A DNA stretch of 64,000 nucleotides from the NCBI GenBank assembly GCA_002105175.1, contig MCGE01000019.1:248001-312000 (forward strand). Direction: 5' to 3'. The translations under genes were made by a program, and so were the position numbers. The DNA comes from Absidia repens (lineage: Eukaryota > Mucoromycota > Mucoromycetes > Mucorales > Cunninghamellaceae). This document shows, piece by piece, positions 11,577-22,250 of this stretch (within the stretch, counting starts at the first letter, position 1; each line of letters opens with the position of its first letter). The notes under the pieces were generated by a model. That model did no database searches. It was not told the DNA's origin and saw only the letters and a list, made by a program, of their open reading frames with translations.

Positions 11577-13211
11577 CTACACTTCATCAGGTACCCCATT
11601 TGATGATGTTTGCCTTGATACAGAGGATACAGGAGTCATTGGACCTTGAGTAGAGGAAACAGAAGTAGTATCATCATCAGTCCAGCAGCAGGATGGCTTG
11701 ATTCCCAAACGAGCATAAAACATGGCCAGCCTTAATTGAGTCATTTCCATATAGAGAGCCAAATGACGATCGCTTTGTTTTGAAGATCCTAGTCCAAGGA
11801 CATCATCATCTTGTTCATCCATTTGTTGATGATGTTGATCATTTATATTATTCTCCTCCTCTGTCGGTCGAGTTGTAGTAATCATAGGAGCAGTGGCGGT
11901 CATGGTGGTAATAGTGGTGGTGGTGGTAGTAGTATTAGTAGTAGTAGTAGTTGGAGGAGATGAGGCACTGTAGGCTTGTTGGCGCATAAATCTAAAAAAA
12001 GTGCATACAGCCTTGAGACGATCACGACAGGGCGTATCCAGGTGTAGCCAATCGTTCTCGCTCGCACCACCCCCATCGTTCAATCGAAAACGGTGATAAT
12101 GTTGCATATTCAGGGTGTTTCCACATCCAGCACAGTCCACAAGTGATACCCCTGGTGACACAAATCTACTCCATCGTAATCCAATGCTCGATGCTGTTGA
12201 TGAAACCGTATTCCCAATAAGCGATGTCGATGTTCCTGTTGCTGCCGTCGTTGTCAAGGAAGATGGCGAGGAGGTGGATGAAGAAGGAAATGAAGAGATC
12301 AAAGGTGTATCGGACTCTATACATGTTGTTGCGGCAATAGTAGTAGGTGATGTTGGTGATCGTACTTCTTCTAAAAGGCAAGGTTGCTGCATCATTGAAT
12401 CAATCATTTTCTTGATTGATTGTAATCGATTGTTTGATCCAAAGTTGAGACAAGGTTCAATATCACCTACAAGGCATTGTTTCATAAATGGATGCTGTTT
12501 ATGTTGAGTCAGAGAGGATTTACTGCCGAGAGTTTGGATGAATTGTTGGAAGAGTTGGATGTGTTGTTGATCATATACCATATCCATTATCATCGTGTCG
12601 TCCCTTGGTGTAGTACAGCCCCTTGGAGAGTAAAAAGATGAAGCATGTTGATATGATGAAGACAAGGATGATAAGAAAGTCGTTGGTAATTTGGCGTCAC
12701 CGTGAAAGCTAGAATTAAGATCATTGCTGCTGGATATTGAAACAGCCGTTGTAGTTGAGGACGTTGATGTTGAGGAGGAGACAGAAATATCTTGTTGATC
12801 ACGTAAAAGTTGCTTGTACTTCCTTTGCTCCACCTCCAGCTGTCGATGCTTTCTATCAAGTTCTGTACGTAATCGATACACTTCCCGCTTTTCATTGGCG
12901 ACCATCATGTTGGCTTGTTCAAATAATCGGCAAGTCAGATCCTCAAGTTCCCTTTCAGCCAGATCCTTTTCATGCTGTATGGTAGACACTTGATCCAAAG
13001 CACCCACATATTTGTTGTTGAGTTGTTCCATATCCAGTTGTTGTTGGTCCAGTTGCCTATTCTTTTTATTCAGTTGATCCCGTAGTTGGCCCAATTCTGA
13101 ACGAAGAAGTAGCATGCTATTGTTGTCCTTTTGTATTGTTGGAAGGGTATGATAGCGTCGTTCTTGGCATTGGCGACAAGTGGAATGATTGGGTGATATA
13201 GTGCTAGTCAT
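11577..13211 (-). CDS. SEC2: Sec2/Rabin-type Rab guanine-nucleotide exchange factor
   Basis: Single exon, 544 residues. Residues about 35-145 form a long coiled coil (LRSELGQLRDQLNKKNRQLD) containing the Sec2 GEF signature ERELEDLTCRLFEQANMMV, which in yeast Sec2 and animal Rabin8 exchanges GDP on Sec4/Rab8. The C-terminal half has the conserved CRDRLKAVCTFFRFMRQQ and MTQLRLAMFYARLGIKP segments found in Rabin/Sec2 homologues, plus a CAGCGNTL motif that may bind metal (inference). Ser/Thr-rich linkers, including a long Thr run, separate the two parts. Expected role: activation of the exocytic Rab on secretory vesicles for polarised growth. The ATG at 13211 opens directly into a conserved N terminus. 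Confidence 0.88.
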   Translation of the reverse strand: MTSTISPNHSTCRQCQERRYHTLPTIQKDNNSMLLLRSELGQLRDQLNKKNRQLDQQQLDMEQLNNKYVGALDQVSTIQHEKDLAERELEDLTCRLFEQANMMVANEKREVYRLRTELDRKHRQLEVEQRKYKQLLRDQQDISVSSSTSTSSTTTAVSISSSNDLNSSFHGDAKLPTTFLSSLSSSYQHASSFYSPRGCTTPRDDTMIMDMVYDQQHIQLFQQFIQTLGSKSSLTQHKQHPFMKQCLVGDIEPCLNFGSNNRLQSIKKMIDSMMQQPCLLEEVRSPTSPTTIAATTCIESDTPLISSFPSSSTSSPSSLTTTAATGTSTSLIGNTVSSTASSIGLRWSRFVSPGVSLVDCAGCGNTLNMQHYHRFRLNDGGGASENDWLHLDTPCRDRLKAVCTFFRFMRQQAYSASSPPTTTTTNTTTTTTTITTMTATAPMITTTRPTEEENNINDQHHQQMDEQDDDVLGLGSSKQSDRHLALYMEMTQLRLAMFYARLGIKPSCCWTDDDTTSVSSTQGPMTPVSSVSRQTSSNGVPDEV

Positions 13212-13932
13212 GGAAGTACGGAGGAAGGAGCAGGATTAAAAAAAAGATGTAGAAAAGGGAAAAGAAGAACAATAAGAGCGGAAAGTATGAAAGTATTCAT
13301 AAAGTAAATGGAGACAGTGAAAAAAGTAAGGGGAAGAGAAAGGAGAGCAAGAGTGAGAGCGACAAAGCTTAAAAGAGAAAAAGGGATTTTTTTAACAACT
13401 GCCCCCCCAAAAGTCACACCTACGCCCATAAGTACCTCCCCTCCGCGACATACACATACACATACACACAAAAAAAATAAAATAAAAAACAATCAATCAG
13501 ATGATAGTTTTTACACAAATGGAATGATAAATTTATTCAAGGTGGTGACTAATAAAGGATATTGACAAATTATGCAGTAATTCAAACAATAATACTAATA
13601 AGAATACTTATGATAGCAGATATTGCGGGATAAAAAAAAGATAAAAAAAAAAGGGAATACTAAGCTACTGATATCATTAACAAAGGGGAGCGACATGAGG
13701 TAGATAGTCATTTGGGGGTATAGCCAATTGTTGGAATGTTCACCAATGGTCGCGGCTGATCCATCATTCACTATAGTTCATCCACACCCAATATAGATCC
13801 ATCACAGCCAAAAAAAAAAAAAAAAAGTAGGAATGGCTGTGCCAGGGAAAAGTCGAAAGACAGAGAGAGAAGGAAGACAATAGAGTAGAGTAAACGTCAC
13901 ATTGGTCGACCACATTAAAATAATTGCATAAA
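13212..13932. other. Intergenic, upstream of the SEC2-like gene
   Basis: Purine-rich on the plus strand (pyrimidine-rich on the coding strand of SEC2) at 13240-13400, then CACA repeats near 13450 and an A run at 13812. I see no coding signal here. Confidence 0.4.
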
Positions 13933-14316
13933 TCAGGGATCAAATTCTATCTCCTCTCCATCATCATTCATTTCTGCATTTGATGTGCCATTCTTGTGTC
14001 TGTCCACAGTAAGTTGATGTGTTAATTTGGTTTTTGAGATTGCCAATGATGCTGCTGAGGTGCATTTTAATACCTTGTTCAGTCCAGTATCGTGGTATTT
14101 GCTTATGACGTTGACCGAAGAATCCGCATTGAGCTGAGTTTATTCCAAATCAAGTCAGCCTAGGCGTGGTGTCTTTCAGACGGTGGAATTCCCAGGGGAG
14201 GAAGGTGGAGAATGTGTGGAGTAAAGCAGGGAGGGAGCCAGGATAAGCACGTGCGATTTCTTGTTTTCGGTTTCATGGATGCTATGGTTCTGTTGACGTG
14301 GTTGATACACTACCAT
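13933..14316 (-). CDS. Small hypothetical protein, two exons
   Basis: Exon 1 14316-14182 (starts MVVYQPRQQNHSIHE), exon 2 14133-13933 (ends EEIEFDP, TGA). The 48-bp intron has a GT donor at 14181, a CTGACTTGATT branch-like sequence and a CAG acceptor. The joined frame is 111 residues with no stop. Exon 2 reads like real protein: KYHDTGLNKVLKCTSAASLA, then a basic stretch and an acidic tail (NDDGEEIEFDP). I do not recognise the family. Neither exon is long enough alone to stand out, so it is easily missed. The donor GTCTGA is weak, and the 5' end may be wrong. Confidence 0.42.
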
Positions 14317-14792
14317 TGTTCTGCATTAAACATGGGCCTTACATAATATATAAAAAGACATCCTCTGATCAGTTTTTGTTACATGCCATTTTTTATTTAT
14401 ATTTATTATTATTACCTTTTTGACAGTTGCTATGAAGCGCCTGTTTCATCATTCTATCACAAATTCCAGCACAAATCCTTAACATGAATGAGTCGAGCTT
14501 CCCAACAACACAAGTAGAGAAGTTAGGTCGTGATCATATACTAAATAATAGAGTTTACCCCCCCCCCTCCCTTCAGATGAGGACAGCCATTGAATTTCAA
14601 AGAGTGTCAAGCGAGACAAGAATATGTATTTTTTATAAATATGAGGATATGTACTATAGTCTAAAAATATAAAATGTGTGGATGTCTACTAAAAGCTAAA
14701 ATGTCATCTATAATACTAGTGCGAGGTAGGGTTGAATAGGGCAGTGGAGGGGTGAGCTGGAGGAGGGAGGAGAGAAGAAGAAGAGAAAGGCA
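14317..14792. other. Intergenic; nothing convincing seen
   Basis: A short open stretch on the plus strand (14484-14672) contains a C run and low-complexity codons; I take it as chance. TTTAG-type units follow the stop of the TMEM70-like gene at about 14690 on its coding strand. Confidence 0.35.
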
Positions 14793-15524
14793 CTAAAAAC
14801 CTTGACCAATACCAGTTTGATCAACCACCTTCTTGATAGATGTGCCTTCTTCTTCACATAGTTCGGGGTGGATATAGAATAACGCCTTGGGTTTTGCTGC
14901 TTGACCATTCACAAATCCTTTTGATTTTTCAACGTCAGATACCATCAAGCTTGTAAAGATACGACTAGAAGGGGCCAAACTATCAACAGGAACCTTGGTG
15001 GTGTGGTCCTTGGCCAAAAACGAGAGGGTGTGAATGGTGAGTTCCTTAGGATCCGAAGCATCATTGGTAGTGATCTTGGTAACATAAGGTGACATAACCC
15101 ATTGAATCAACCCAGTGGAGGCAGCACTAGTGGCGACAGCTAAATCAATACATGTATTAAAAATAAAACTATCAATATTATGGGATCAAAAGACTATAGA
15201 GTACATATGCTTTGATTTTGTTTCCTTACCAGCTCCAACAAGGGCAGTCTTTGCAATAAAAGGCACTGGGACATCAATAATAAATACAAAAGGTGATATA
15301 CTGCAGCCCAATCCAAGAGAAGTTACTGAAAACAGTTTCAATTTTTTAGCAACACCAGAAAGGGGACCTGTGTAAATCGTCGTTGCTGTGCCTTGTTGAT
15401 CGACTTTGCTTGAGAATCGTCGTTGAGATGATAAGGCAATGGTAGCTTTTCTAACAGGAGAAAAGGAGTGTTGGGCTGACTGCCGAAAAACAAGTGTAGA
15501 TCGTTGAAGAAGGAAGGCGGTCAT
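14793..15524 (-). CDS. TMEM70-like mitochondrial inner-membrane protein
   Basis: Exons 15524-15230 and 15139-14793, 213 residues. The N terminus is Ser/Arg/Gln-rich without acids (LLQRSTLVFRQSAQ to RRFSSKV), a good mitochondrial presequence. It is followed by TIYTGPLSGVAKKLKLFSVT, then two hydrophobic segments flanking the intron (LGCSISPFVFIIDVPVPFIA and AASTGLIQWVMSPYV), and a soluble C-terminal part. This order (YTG...KLFS, hairpin of two helices, YV) matches the TMEM70/TMEM186/TMEM223 family; in animals TMEM70 assists ATP synthase and complex I assembly. Exact orthology is inferred. It shares a 153-bp divergent promoter with PAN6. Confidence 0.75.
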
Positions 15525-15677
15525 GATAGTGCTTATGTCGAGAGAAAAGGAGGAACAGAACAAAAATTTGTTGTTTGTTTTTTCTTCATTTTCAAATTCC
15601 GTCGGGCCCGCTTGCCCATAAAATATCATGTTTCTCTTTCATATCCTTTTTTTTTTTATTTTTTTATATCATTAATT
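15525..15677. promoter_or_regulatory. Short bidirectional promoter, TMEM70-like / PAN6
   Basis: Only 153 bp separate the two start codons. The strip contains a T-rich run (about 15650-15669) before the PAN6 ATG and GGCCCGCTTGCCC in the middle. Co-regulation of the two mitochondrial/metabolic genes is possible but not shown. Confidence 0.55.
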
Positions 15678-16950
15678 ATGCTCGCTAATAGTAAGTATCT
15701 ACATATCTATTTTTACATTTGTATTAGACAGTATTGAATGCTGAATTACTTATATTCGTATGTTTCTTCTTTATAGTCAAGATTCCTCCTGGTATTCGTC
15801 TTTTCAATAAGATAGCCGACTTCCGAGCTTGGCGTAGACAGCTTTTATTGGATCGCCAGACCCTTGGCTATGTACCAACAATGGGGGCTTTACATCAAGG
15901 TCATCTTGCTTTAGGTAATATATACACTATGATATATTATCGAAACTTATCTACTACCTTTGTTATAAAACCTTAGTGACCTCTGCAAAAAATAAGTGTG
16001 ACAATGTTGCGCTAACGATCTTTGTGAATCCAGCCCAGTTCTCGCCCACCGAAGATTTATCCACTTACCCTCGCACTCTCCAAGGCGATTTAGACAAATT
16101 GGCTGCTTTAGGACCTGGGGTTGCTTCTGCCGTGTTGGTGCCAACTGTACAGGAAATGTACCCTGGTGGTATTGAGTTGGATGTCTCGAAACAAAAGGGT
16201 GCCTTTGTCGAAGTCAAGGGTCTATCTCATCAATTGGAAGGTGTAACCCGGCCTCACTTTTTCCGTGGTGTGGCTACTGTTGTGTCCAAGTTCTTAAATA
16301 TTGTAAGTTGTGTATCTTTTTTTTTTGCATATTGGGGTTAGTTAAAAATGAACCTTGACTCTTCTCTCGCCCTCTCTCTTAGGTACAACCAGAAGAGGTA
16401 TTTTTTGGCCAAAAGGATGGTAATGCAGAGCAGGAAAATGAAATATTATCGCTACACACCAATGGTTAGCTCATTTTCATTTTCTTTCTTTTTGTATGTA
16501 GTTCAACAATGCTCGGTGATCAAAACAATGATTCGCGATCTTCACTTCCCTATCAAGATGAACATTTGCCCTACGGTACGAGAGGATGATGGATTGGCCA
16601 TGTCCTCTCGCAATGCTTACTTGACAGTTGATCAGCGCCGACATGCTCTAGTAGTGCACAATGCGCTATCTTCCATCGAATCACTTTACCGTAACGGCGA
16701 ACGTCATGCTCCCACATTGATCCAAGCTGGTATTGATATCATCGAACGAGAAAGGCAACAAGTGGAAAAGAACAGCAACCTTGATTGGGATATCAAATTG
16801 GATTACTTGAACATCAACTCACCGGAAGACTTATCAGAATTGTCGGGAGAAATCAACAATGAAGATGGATGTATTGTCAGTACTGCCGTGTTTGTTGGGA
16901 AAACAAGATTGATCGATAACTTGCTTCTGGATGTCAAAATGGAATCTTAG
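15678..16950 (+). CDS. PAN6: Pantoate--beta-alanine ligase (pantothenate synthetase)
   Basis: Five exons, 15678-15690, 15777-15914, 15977-16302, 16383-16419 and 16502-16950, giving 320 residues. It joins pantoate and beta-alanine with ATP to make pantothenate, the CoA precursor. Family motifs: GYVPTMGALHQGHLAL (HxGH nucleotide site), FVNPAQFSPTEDLSTYPRT, HFFRGVATVVSKF, FFGQKD, and AMSSRNAYL (KMSKS-like loop). The two tiny exons are needed: exon 1 encodes only MLAN plus one base, and exon 4 (37 nt) supplies VQPEEVFFGQKD so that the protein reads GQKDVQQCSVI as in the family. Length equals the bacterial/fungal norm. Polyadenylation-like AATAAAG lies near 17059. Confidence 0.93.
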
Positions 16951-17249
16951 TATATTATCTATTTGATTATAATTATTTGTAGTTTAGCGTTAGTTTTAGA
17001 TTTTAGTGACAGTATGGAGTTTATAGATGGGCTTTGTATTTTTTTATTCTTGCCAGAAATAAAGTATTGATAGATTGTTTTTTTTTTTAAAAAAAAATGT
17101 GTTGTTTTTCTATAGCGTGGAACTTTGTTGGATATGATAGCGAGGATAAGCTAAATGAAGCAGACGAAGTTCAAAAGATGGTGGACTGGGGCATGAAGTG
17201 GGGGGATGACTGGGGTTACACACATTGATCACTCCAAAAAATAGTTTTA
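16951..17249. other. 3' flank of PAN6
   Basis: Begins with repeated TTTAG-type units (GTAGTTTAGCGTTAGTTTTA, about 16980-17000). Otherwise no feature seen before the repeat copy starts. Confidence 0.4.
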
Positions 17250-18110
17250 AGGAAAATGGGAACGATTGTTGGATGATGGCTACTCCGGACGTGAAAAGAG
17301 GACTGCCATGTTGATGATGTTGCAAACTGCTGATATTGTTAATAATGAGCAGCAAAAAAGCACAAACGGAGACCACAGAAAATATTTTAAATTCCGCACA
17401 CGTGAATTTAGTTTTCGCCCTTTGTTTTCTTCACTCTTTTCGGTTTTTTCTTCACATTCAACTTCTTTGGGATTCTGATAATCGTAGAATAGTGTCAGGA
17501 CTAGTTTAGAAGGGGTTTCAGAACAGGGATGACAACATGCATGAGGAAACCCTTTCATTTTGGATTCAGGATTTGGGAATACCATTAGTTTTCTTATTAG
17601 GACCTTCATTAGCTTAGTTTAGTATTAGTTTGTCCGTTGTTTGTATCTACATCTGAGAATAACATATATCTCTTTAATTGCTTCAATAAAAGAATGTTCT
17701 ATTAGTCTCTCTCATGTGTTGTGCAATAGATCCATTTTTATCAATGTCCCGTTAGATTCATGTTGACATTTACTATGCTTCAATAAAAGATACCCCTTTA
17801 TAATCATTCTTGTGCCTTGTACAATATTTTTTTTTTTTTTTTTCCAACGTCCCTTTAGGTTACTCATTATTTAGATATCCCAATAGTGTCTCTCCTGCCA
17901 TCACTAATAGATTATTCGTTACAATGAGCGGCACGCCTTCAGTTTAATCTACAGCATATCGCTTCAATAAATTATGTCTTTTTATTAATCACCCTCTGTA
18001 CCATAATATAATGAGTAAAGTTGTTATTGTAAATGTTTCATGACTGTCCCATCAGACACCTTCTTTCTAGCTCTTCCACAATAACTACATTCCCCAGAAC
18101 CCCAGTGACA
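17250..18110 (-). repeat. Dispersed non-coding repeat, copy 3 (reverse orientation)
   Basis: Reverse complement of the family: CACGTG at 17399, then CTTCACTCTTTTC, the GTTTCAGAACAGGGATGACA stretch (17514), the core block GAGGAAACCCTTTCATTTTG (about 17543), TTTGTATCTACATCTGAGAA (17640), and several CTTCAATAAA modules (17683, 17770, 17961). Long stretches match copy 2 base for base. No coding capacity; bounds approximate. Confidence 0.68.
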
Positions 18111-18690
18111 AATTGAACTTCTTAGGTCAATTTATTTCAAGTGTGGCTATTCTTAATATAACATTTGTATTAATGAGCCAACGAAGTGCCATGTTTTTAG
18201 CCGCCATTGTTCAGTACAGTACGTACTGTACTCTGGAGCACCTCCCCCATAATAAAAAAAAAACCCTCTGCCAGGATCTTTTTTTCTCAGCGACCGCCAT
18301 ACCATGAATGCTAATGCTTCCCCGAGCGACTGATTGGTTCTTCTAAGACATTTGATATGAAAGGTAACGTTGTTTCTTTTCTACTGTTCATATTAATCAG
18401 TCAAAGCCGTGCCAACGGCCAAACGTCTACCAAACTGGGCAATCCATGTACTGTATATATAGCTCAGTACTTTCTTATTTTTATTTTTTGCATGTGGTGT
18501 ATAATAATAATAATAATAATAAGCCACAAAGTTAAACCAGTTGAGCAAAAGTGACCGAGTGCCTACCAAGATGCAAATTAGCGGAGGCTTCTAAGTTCAT
18601 CAAAAACAACATTTCAACGATATCCCCGATGTTTCCATCCCGGCGCAAAATCTTTTTGGAATTGTAAGCGCAAAATGGGAATTCCCTGAG

Positions 18691-18726
<36 letters not shown>

Positions 18727-19024
18727 GGATCCCTATATAAAATACCAACAATTAAGATTAAAAAAAAATGCGAAAATCATATGATGTCGTTACTGCAAAC
18801 AATGTCAAATGACTCGGTCCCTGAAATCACACCTGAAAGACTTGATATTAATAACAAAGAAGTACTGAGCATTTTTATTTTGATTTTTATCAAAGGCAGA
18901 AATATACAAGATATAAGACAATGAAGGCATGATCAGCTTGATATTATTTATTCAAAATGAGAGGACAATAAACTAAACTTAAGGTAAAAACAAATTTATA
19001 AAACTACTAATACACTAAAAGTTG
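18111..19024. other. Intergenic with a 20-bp perfect palindrome and TA run
   Basis: AGTACAGTAC followed directly by GTACTGTACT at 18213-18232 is a perfect palindrome. Also a TAA/AAT trinucleotide run near 18500-18520 and a TA run at about 18693-18722. TTTAG units of the NmrA-like gene lie at about 18970-19020. No gene supported. Confidence 0.45.
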
Positions 19025-20312
19025 TCATTGAAGGGGTTTGAAGCTAATGGCGTTTTCTAAAAAGAAGGCACCTAAGGATCGCGGTGATTTTCCAGTGAGA
19101 AGATGCACATGAGGGACGCTGATACTACTTGACGTACTTGATACCCAGTCAAAGTAGTCTATCATTTCCGGTATTTGCAGGTCTAACATTTTTTTTTTAA
19201 AAATAAAATAAAAATAAAATAGTATCACTATACCACATTGCCAGCATATATATATATATTTAATATACCTGAACGAGTCGGTTGCTTGATGATGTTGAAG
19301 CGATAACCATATGATTGAAAGTCATCTCGAAATACCCGAGCACGATCCTTTTTCAGTCTAGCATCGAAATAGATATCGGTTTGTAAAAATTGAAGATAAT
19401 ATTGAAGATCCATAGGGCGCATTTGCAAATACTGGTAAGCTGAGTAGTGTGTTGCGTCAATTAAACTTCGCATGAGTTTTTTTCCATTCACCATTTGAGG
19501 GCCAGTTAGAGTATATACTTGTCCATTATGTAGGTCATCTAACGAATCCACGACCTTTGTTGTCATTTCGATTTTGTTGCCATCGTTTCTTGATACTTTG
19601 ACACTTTTTTCCAGTAAGAGCGATGAGACGGACTCACAAACGTCTTGAATATCAATAGGACAGAATTCAGTGCTGGCATCCATAGGCAAAGGAAACTGTC
19701 GGTGTTTCTCGGCAAAAGTGGCCCAAAGATGAAAGTATTGCTGTATCCAATCCGTTCTATAATATTTGTGTGTGAGTGTTTTTTTTTTGTTTTTTGTTTT
19801 TTCGATAAATAAAAAAGAACAAAATAAAATCAATAACAACATTGTGAGTATGAAAAAATAAAAGCAATTTGCAGTAAATAAATGTGGGGAGGTATACTGT
19901 ACCTAAGAATTGTCCATGCACAGTCCATATTGCAAATTTCATCTTCGACCAAGGCGTAGTCATTCAAAGGAGAGTTCAAGCTGGGACACAAAGAACCGAC
20001 ATTGGAAATAAGGACGATTGATTTAACGCCTGATCGCAGAGCCACACGGCAAAGATTCTTTGCATAGGTCACCCGTTCCACTTGATTTCCAATCACCAGC
20101 ACCATATGGTCCACATTCCGCATCGCCAATGATAAATAATGAGGGTGCTCATAATCCGTTTTCCTTACATCAATTCCTTGATTCTTAAAATTCATGCATA
20201 GACGCTCATCCTGGCATAGTATCCGTAACTGGCTTTTAACCGTGGGATCTTGAGCAAGGTGTGAAGTAATACAATAGCCAATATATTGATCTGCACTTGA
20301 TATCAATAGCAT
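19025..20312 (-). CDS. NmrA-like NAD(P)-binding protein
   Basis: Exons 20312-19903, 19756-19269 and 19182-19025, 351 residues. The N terminus MLLISSADQYIGYCITSHLA has the strand-loop-helix shape of a Rossmann fold but only one of the usual glycines. It is followed by NVDHMVLVIG, SGVKSIVLISNVGSL and the helix YALVEDEICNMDCAWTILR, as in NmrA/isoflavone-reductase-like atypical short-chain dehydrogenases. VYTLTGPQ, in exon 2, is the conserved region where NmrA proteins say 'y.LTGP'. Such proteins act as redox-sensing regulators or reductases; which applies cannot be told. The downstream ATG at 20312 was preferred to one at 20393, because the latter adds a poly-Phe leader ahead of the fold. Confidence 0.82.
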
Positions 20313-20953
20313 GGTAAGGGAATAATGCGCAATTATAATAGTAAAAAGTAGAAAATAAAAGAAAAAGAAGTAAGAGAAATGAATAAAAGTCATTTTATAT
20401 AAATAAATACCTTTTTGATTGTAATGTCAGATGTCCAAACGTTAAGCCTTGATTTTTTTTCCTGCCAACAGTTTCCCTTGTGATCACCTTGTTCCATCTT
20501 CGTTTCCGTTATTGTAGGCCCAATCCAATAAATAGATGCAACCAATAGTATATCAGCTAGTTGACCACCTACACACAAACAATCTATAAATAAGTCAAAG
20601 AAAAGGAGAGGTTCAGTGTCATCATCATACATTTTATGTTGTTGATTACAGGAAACGGTCCAAGAAAAAATTCATGCAAGAATAACCATCATTACCACTA
20701 CAAACTATTCTTGTAAGACCCTCTTTTTTTTTTTTGCCATATATTACCTTGACAAGTCAACTGATCATCCCTTTTGCCTTGTGAGAAAGTAGTAACTTAT
20801 AACCGGACGAGACATCAGATATCACACTATAAAAAAATGGAACGGGTATGCCCTATGTGCCGTTCCGAATAAAATAAATGGCTGGCTAACAGGACAAGAA
20901 TACACTAGTATAGTATGCGGTTCAATATATCAAATCCTATTTTTCTTTTTTTC

Positions 20954-20987
<34 letters not shown>

Positions 20988-21593
20988 ATTCTTCTGACTT
21001 CCATTGCATCAGTTACCGCAATCAGAAGTAAGAGAAAAAACCAGCTAGGCTTCATGTCAAACAATTACTTGAGTATAGTGTAAAAAATTAAAAGAAAGGA
21101 TAACATAGGAAAACTACAAACGCAGCACATTCAGGTAATAAAAATGTAACAGAGCAAATAAAATATCACGAAAAAGGAAGAGCTTTGGGAGACGATCAAA
21201 ATAGCAAATATTTCAAATGCCGTCGGCCAATTTTTTTAGTGGGCATTAAACCAACATCCATGAATACCATTTAAACAAGCTGAAGGAGGTCTCTTTAGTA
21301 TGATATCAATTCACTTTTGTTTACTTTATTCATTTAACCACATGTCATATTTTTCAGGAAGCCGCTCTCACTTTTCCTTTTTTTTACCCAAGCTTGGCTA
21401 AAAACAATAAGAGACTTGGGATGATTTTGATGCACCGTTCATGTATTTTATATATCCTGAATATATCTGGCAATCATTTGGGTTTTCTACTTGGAGAGGC
21501 TCTGCAAGTTGAGTTTTAATTTTTTTTTTAATTTTTTTGGGTGGTTTTTTTTTTCTTTTTTTTTTACTTGTTCTTCTTCTTGTATATGTAATA
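20313..21593. promoter_or_regulatory. Divergent intergenic region, NmrA-like / NAS2
   Basis: No well-supported gene. A 240-bp open stretch on the minus strand (20632-20390) is hydrophobic in part but has no recognisable domain and ends at the NmrA leader. T runs lie at about 20956-20984 and near 21547-21566, the latter just before the NAS2 ATG. Confidence 0.4.
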
Positions 21594-22250
21594 ATGGGGA
21601 TACCAATACCGACGATATCACCAGAAAGGTGTTACAAGGAAGAGGCGAAGCAGCTGATTAACCTTTCCGATAGAATATTCACTCAAATACGCGAACTGGA
21701 AGAAGAACTACAAAGTCGGGGAATCGGGATGATTGATTATTTGGCTGACAGCAATGAATATCCACGGTCTACAATAGATAGAACAACCGCTCGACATATA
21801 CAGCATCAAGTTTATCGACTTCGCAACGATCATAAAAGGGTGATGGAGCAAGTTGAGGCAATGTTAGAACAATTCCATCAATCCAGCAGCAGGACTACTC
21901 GAAGGTGGCAGCGACTAGCAGAATCAAGTGACGATAACAGTGACGGTAGTATGGAACCACCAACCTCAGAGACTCAGCTTCAACCTTTTGCCATAGTCAG
22001 TGCTGTCTTACCCGGTTCTCCAGCGTCTGAATCGGGTTTACAACGAAACGACCTTGTTTTACAATTTGGGACGGTCACGAAGGATAATTACCATCAACAA
22101 AGTATACTGGCGGCTATGGCACAAGCGCATTTGAATGAACCACTAGGAATCAAGATATTACGGAATCACGAACGAAAAGTTTTATATTCAACTCCAAGGA
22201 ATGGATGGGGTGGCCTTGGTGTATTGGGATGCCATATTCTGCCCTTGTAG
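21594..22250 (+). CDS. NAS2: 26S proteasome regulatory-particle assembly chaperone Nas2/PSMD9
   Basis: Single exon, 218 residues, the usual length. N-terminal helical half: EEAKQLINLSDRIFTQIREL, a bipartite amphipathic region (IGMIDYLAD...DEYPR-type), and TARHIQHQVYRLRNDHKRVM. After an acidic Ser-rich linker comes a PDZ domain from about residue 130: PFAIVSAVLPGSPASESGL, then DLVLQFG and LGIKILRNHERKVLYSTPR. This layout is specific to Nas2/p27, which binds the ATPase Rpt5 tail during base assembly. The start was placed at 21594, because the longer frame would add a poly-Phe leader from T tracts. Polyadenylation-like AATAAAAAA lies near 22361. Confidence 0.93.
   Translation: MGIPIPTISPERCYKEEAKQLINLSDRIFTQIRELEEELQSRGIGMIDYLADSNEYPRSTIDRTTARHIQHQVYRLRNDHKRVMEQVEAMLEQFHQSSSRTTRRWQRLAESSDDNSDGSMEPPTSETQLQPFAIVSAVLPGSPASESGLQRNDLVLQFGTVTKDNYHQQSILAAMAQAHLNEPLGIKILRNHERKVLYSTPRNGWGGLGVLGCHILPL

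Noticed and set aside
14484..14672. 62-codon plus-strand frame
   Set aside because: Contains a C run and AT-rich tail; no protein-like pattern or splice context.
20390..20632. 80-codon minus-strand frame before the NmrA-like gene
   Set aside because: No domain, no splice that joins it to the Rossmann N terminus, which already begins properly at 20312.
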